Shown here: positions 53,326-56,033 of the stretch, piece after piece
How the letters are laid out: every line of letters starts with the position of its first letter
Numbering within the stretch: the stretch's first letter is position 1
Assembly: GCF_025463825.1 (NCBI RefSeq)
Contig: NZ_JAODBG010000025.1
Location: 1-56,033 of the forward strand
From: Cryobacterium sp.
GTDB taxonomy: Bacteria; Actinomycetota; Actinomycetes; Actinomycetales; Microbacteriaceae
DNA length: 56,033 nt
Direction: 5' to 3'
Notes under the pieces: generated by a model
What the model was told of the DNA's origin: nothing
Databases searched by the model: none
What the model saw: only the letters and a program-made list of their open reading frames with translations
Position numbers and translations under genes: made by a program

Positions 53326-55081
53326 GGCGATACCGGAGACCGCCCCGACATCCTCGCTTGACCGGGCAGCCCTGTTCGAAGAATCGGCGCCCAGCGGTAG
53401 CCCCGCAACCGACTTCAGCGTCGCCCTGCTGGCCGGATTCGTGCGGCACGGCGTGCGAGATGTGGTGCTCAGTCCGGGCTCCAGGTCCCAGGCCCTCGCC
53501 CTGGCCGCGGCCGAATTCGAACGCCTCGGCCTGCTGCGCTTGCACGTGCGCATCGACGAACGCTGCGCAGGTTTCCTCGCGCTCGGGCTCGCCATCGAGA
53601 GCCGCCAGCCCGCCCTCGTCGTCTGCACCTCGGGCACGGCCGTGGCGAACCTGCACCCCGCAGTGCTCGAGGCGCACCACGCCGGGGTGCCCATGGTCCT
53701 GCTCACGGCCGACCGGCCGGCCGAGTTGCGCGGCATCCGCTCGAACCAGACCACCGTGCAGCCCGGCATCTTCGCCGGCGCGGTGCGGATCTGTGAGGAC
53801 GTGCCCGCCCCCGACGGAGCGCCCGGTGAGGCCGACATGGTGGCGGACCTGGCGCACCGCGCCTACGAGAGCGCGACGGGCGCCGGCACCCGCAACCCCG
53901 GACCGGCGCAGCTCAACCTGGCCTTCCGCGAACCGCTCTCCGCCGCCCTCACCCTGACGCCCGCCGCAGACGGGGCGGCCGAACGAGCGGATGCCGCAGC
54001 GACGGTCGTCGACCCTCCAGCACTGCTGGGCCCCGGCCCCCGCACCGTGATCGTCGCCGGCGCCGGGGCGGGCCCGGGCGCCGAGGAGCTCGCCCGCACG
54101 GCCGGCTGGCCGCTTCTGGCCGAGGTGTCCAGCGGCGCCCGGTTCGGCCCGAACCTCGTGGTGGCGTACCGCGAGCTGCTCGGCGAGGCGGAGTTCGGCG
54201 GGCAGGTGCAACGGGTCATCGTGTTCGGCCACCCCACCCTGAGCCGGGAGGTGCCGGCGCTCGTGCTGCGCGAGGACGTGGAGACGATCGTCGTGGCCCC
54301 GACCGGTGCCGAGTGGTACAACCCGGGCCACCGGGTACGCCGGTTCGAGCGCGCCGTCGCCGCCGGCGCCGACACGGTCGCCGCCGCGGGCACCCGCGAG
54401 GCGCGCGCCTGGGCGGGCCGATGGGTGATGGCCAGCCGCGCCATCCTCGCCGCGGACACCCGGCTCGACGCGCCCGCCTTCGGTGCGCACGGCATGAGCC
54501 GCGCCGAGTTCGCCGCCATGAAGGCCCCGGTCACCCGGGCAATCCTCGCCGACGCCGTGTGGCGCGCGTCCTGGCCGCACGACCGGCTGGTGCTCGGCGC
54601 CTCCCGGCTCATCCGCGAACTGGACACCCGGGTCACCGGCAAGAAGATCCCCGTGCACGCGAACCGCGGCCTCGCCGGCATCGACGGCACCGTCGCCACG
54701 GCCCTGGGCATCGCGGTGGCCAGCCAGGCCGGGCCCGAGCCACGGTCCACCGGCACTACCCGGCTGCTTGTGGGCGACATCACCCTGCTGCACGACGCCG
54801 GCTCGATGCTGATCGCTCCGGGCGAGGTGCGGCCGCGCCTGCAGCTGATCGTGGGCAACGACGGCGGCGGCACCATCTTCGACGGGCTCGAGGTGGCCGG
54901 CACCGCCGCCGCATCGGCCATCGACCGGGTGCTGTTCACCCCCCAGCAGGTCGACCTCGAAGCGCTGGCCACCGCCTACGGCTGGGACTACCAGCGCGCC
55001 GCCACCCGCAGCACCCTCGAGTCCGCCCTGACCGCCCCGGTCACCCGCCCGACTCTCGTCGAAGTTCCCCTCGCGCGCTGA
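53318..55081 (+). CDS. menD: SEPHCHC synthase
   Basis: A 587-residue thiamine-diphosphate enzyme that adds succinic semialdehyde to isochorismate. The catalytic Glu is in [16 protein letters not shown]. The ThDP/Mg motif runs from [13 protein letters not shown] to [14 protein letters not shown] 53318 overlaps the preceding gene by 8 bases; an in-frame GTG at 53297 is an alternative. Ends just before a palindromic repeat. Confidence 0.95.
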   Translation: MPEAIPETAPTSSLDRAALFEESAPSGSPATDFSVALLAGFVRHGVRDVVLSPGSRSQALALAAAEFERLGLLRLHVRIDERCAGFLALGLAIESRQPALVVCTSGTAVANLHPAVLEAHHAGVPMVLLTADRPAELRGIRSNQTTVQPGIFAGAVRICEDVPAPDGAPGEADMVADLAHRAYESATGAGTRNPGPAQLNLAFREPLSAALTLTPAADGAAERADAAATVVDPPALLGPGPRTVIVAGAGAGPGAEELARTAGWPLLAEVSSGARFGPNLVVAYRELLGEAEFGGQVQRVIVFGHPTLSREVPALVLREDVETIVVAPTGAEWYNPGHRVRRFERAVAAGADTVAAAGTREARAWAGRWVMASRAILAADTRLDAPAFGAHGMSRAEFAAMKAPVTRAILADAVWRASWPHDRLVLGASRLIRELDTRVTGKKIPVHANRGLAGIDGTVATALGIAVASQAGPEPRSTGTTRLLVGDITLLHDAGSMLIAPGEVRPRLQLIVGNDGGGTIFDGLEVAGTAAASAIDRVLFTPQQVDLEALATAYGWDYQRAATRSTLESALTAPVTRPTLVEVPLAR

Positions 55082-55101
55082 GCCGGCCCGCTCGCGGCCG
55101 G

Positions 55102-55169
55102 CATCTGTTGCCAATGCGGACAATTGTGCCCGGCGCACCGGACGCAATTGTCCGCAACGGGCACAGTTG
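55102..55169. repeat. Dispersed palindromic element A, copy 3
   Basis: A 68-base imperfect palindrome with GCGGACAATTG and CAATTGTCCGC cores and a CCGG-CGCA-CCGG tip. It lies between convergent menD and menF and ends 9 bases before the menF stop codon. Confidence 0.85.
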
Positions 55170-55177
55170 CGACGGGG

Positions 55178-56033
55178 TTAGGCGAAGGCCTCGACGATCG
55201 GACGGAACTTCATCTTGGTTTCGGCCAGCTCGCGGTCGGGGTCGGAGTCCAGGACGATGCCGCAACCGGCGTAAGCCGTGACGTCTCCGGCGGGGGAGAC
55301 CTGCGCGCAACGCAGCGCGATGGCCCACTCGCCGTCGCCGTCGGCGCCGACCCAGCCCACCGGGCCGGCGTACCGGCCCCGGTCGAAGGGTTCGAGTTCG
55401 CGGATGAGCGCGAGCGCGTCCTGCGTGGGAGTGCCCGCGACCGCCGCGGTCGGGTGCATCGCCGCGATCAGGTCCAGCGAGGTGGACCCGTCGCTCAAAG
55501 TGCCCTCGAGGTCGGTGGCCAGATGCCACAGGTTGGGCAGCTTCACCGTGAACGGGATTTCGCTCGTCGTGAGCACCGAGGTGTGCGGCCGGAGCGCCGC
55601 CAGCACGCTCTGCACCGCGAACTCGTGCTCGTCGCCGTCCTTGCTGGACGTGGCCAGGGCGAGGGCGGCCTCGATGTCGGCTGCGGCATCCGCCCCGCGG
55701 GAGATGGTGCCGGCCAGCACCCGGGCGTTGACCTCGTTGTGGTCGGCGCGAATGAGCGTCTCCGGGCTCGAGCCCACCAGGCCGTCCACGGCGTAGGTCC
55801 AGCAGTCCGGATAGCCCAGCGCGAGTTCGGTCAGGGCGCGACGCAGGTCGCTCTCGGCCGGAAGCCGGCCGACCAGGTCGCGCGCCAGCACCACCTTGCT
55901 CACGTCCCGGGCGCCGATGTGCGCCACCGCGGCGACCACAGCGTCGCGATAACCGTCGGGCTTCAACGCGCCGGGCAGCAGGGAGATGCGGTACTCGTTG
56001 CCGAGCGGATGCAGCGCGAGCGGAATCTCGGGG
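55178..56033 (-). CDS. menF: Isochorismate synthase, partial (start lies beyond the right edge)
   Basis: The C-terminal 284 residues of a chorismate-binding enzyme that makes isochorismate, the menaquinone precursor. Motifs: [57 protein letters not shown] and the Mg-binding [23 protein letters not shown] (read in two segments). Position beside menD supports MenF over salicylate or anthranilate synthases. The frame stays open to the window end. Confidence 0.92.
   Translation of the reverse strand, partial: PEIPLALHPLGNEYRISLLPGALKPDGYRDAVVAAVAHIGARDVSKVVLARDLVGRLPAESDLRRALTELALGYPDCWTYAVDGLVGSSPETLIRADHNEVNARVLAGTISRGADAAADIEAALALATSSKDGDEHEFAVQSVLAALRPHTSVLTTSEIPFTVKLPNLWHLATDLEGTLSDGSTSLDLIAAMHPTAAVAGTPTQDALALIRELEPFDRGRYAGPVGWVGADGDGEWAIALRCAQVSPAGDVTAYAGCGIVLDSDPDRELAETKMKFRPIVEAFA

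Noticed and set aside
53102..55147. 681-codon open frame antisense to menD
   Set aside because: The plus strand encodes a complete MenD with all motifs. The antisense product is low-complexity and has no family similarity.

Overview
The window is dense, high-GC DNA with actinobacterial gene content. Several features point to the family Microbacteriaceae, perhaps close to Cryobacterium: the small pair at 46901-47502 that resembles DUF7882 proteins, the archaeal-type aspartyl-tRNA synthetase, the micro-protein bS22, and type II MenB with a compact MenE. The placement is inferred from gene content only. Almost everything is chromosomal housekeeping. I see no prophage, IS element, plasmid backbone or CRISPR array.

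Layout. 1-3955: a partial unknown gene, an NAD(P)H-binding protein, a VanY-like carboxypeptidase and two tandem exported amidases, closed by a strong bidirectional terminator. 3968-11928: pgm, pheA, a membrane protein, a lipid kinase, serS, a HAD phosphatase, tRNA-Ser(UGA), an LCP cell-wall ligase and tRNA-Ser(GCU). 12013-15912: a frameshifted DUF389 gene, a small phosphoesterase, a membrane GGDEF/EAL protein and an FBP-type zinc protein. 16025-26332: accessory metabolism (quinone oxidoreductase with HxlR regulator, carboxylesterase, flavodoxin-fold protein, two MFS exporters, deaminase, YjbR protein, tRNA-Arg, Nudix, DUF1918, MarR, glycolipid-binding protein). 26492-27296: the remains of a SigJ-type sigma factor fused by deletion to the tail of an SDR oxidoreductase. 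27440-34903: argG, RidA, an orphan winged-helix regulator, upp, tadA, a glutamine amidotransferase, a CDF transporter and proC. 34910-41695: ktrAB potassium uptake with a divergent ArsR-type regulator, a small HTH protein, bS22, a HAD phosphatase, glutaredoxin-like protein, aspS and a histidine phosphatase.

41051-45736 is a cytochrome c maturation operon (thiol-disulfide lipoprotein, CcdA, ResB, CcsB). 45861-56033 holds menaquinone biosynthesis: menC, menB-menE-menA, menD and the start of menF, interrupted by a sigma-factor operon and small genes. The neighbourhood supplies both the quinone and the haem-attachment machinery of a respiratory chain. menG and menH are not in view.

Two window-wide patterns stand out. 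At least 18 start codons lie exactly 6 or 7 bases after a TANNNT hexamer with no Shine-Dalgarno sequence, which predicts leaderless mRNAs, often on both sides of short divergent intergenic gaps. Two families of dispersed palindromic repeats occupy gene ends. Several loci are decayed: the sigma/SDR chimera, the frameshifted DUF389 gene and a 5'-truncated glycolipid-binding gene.
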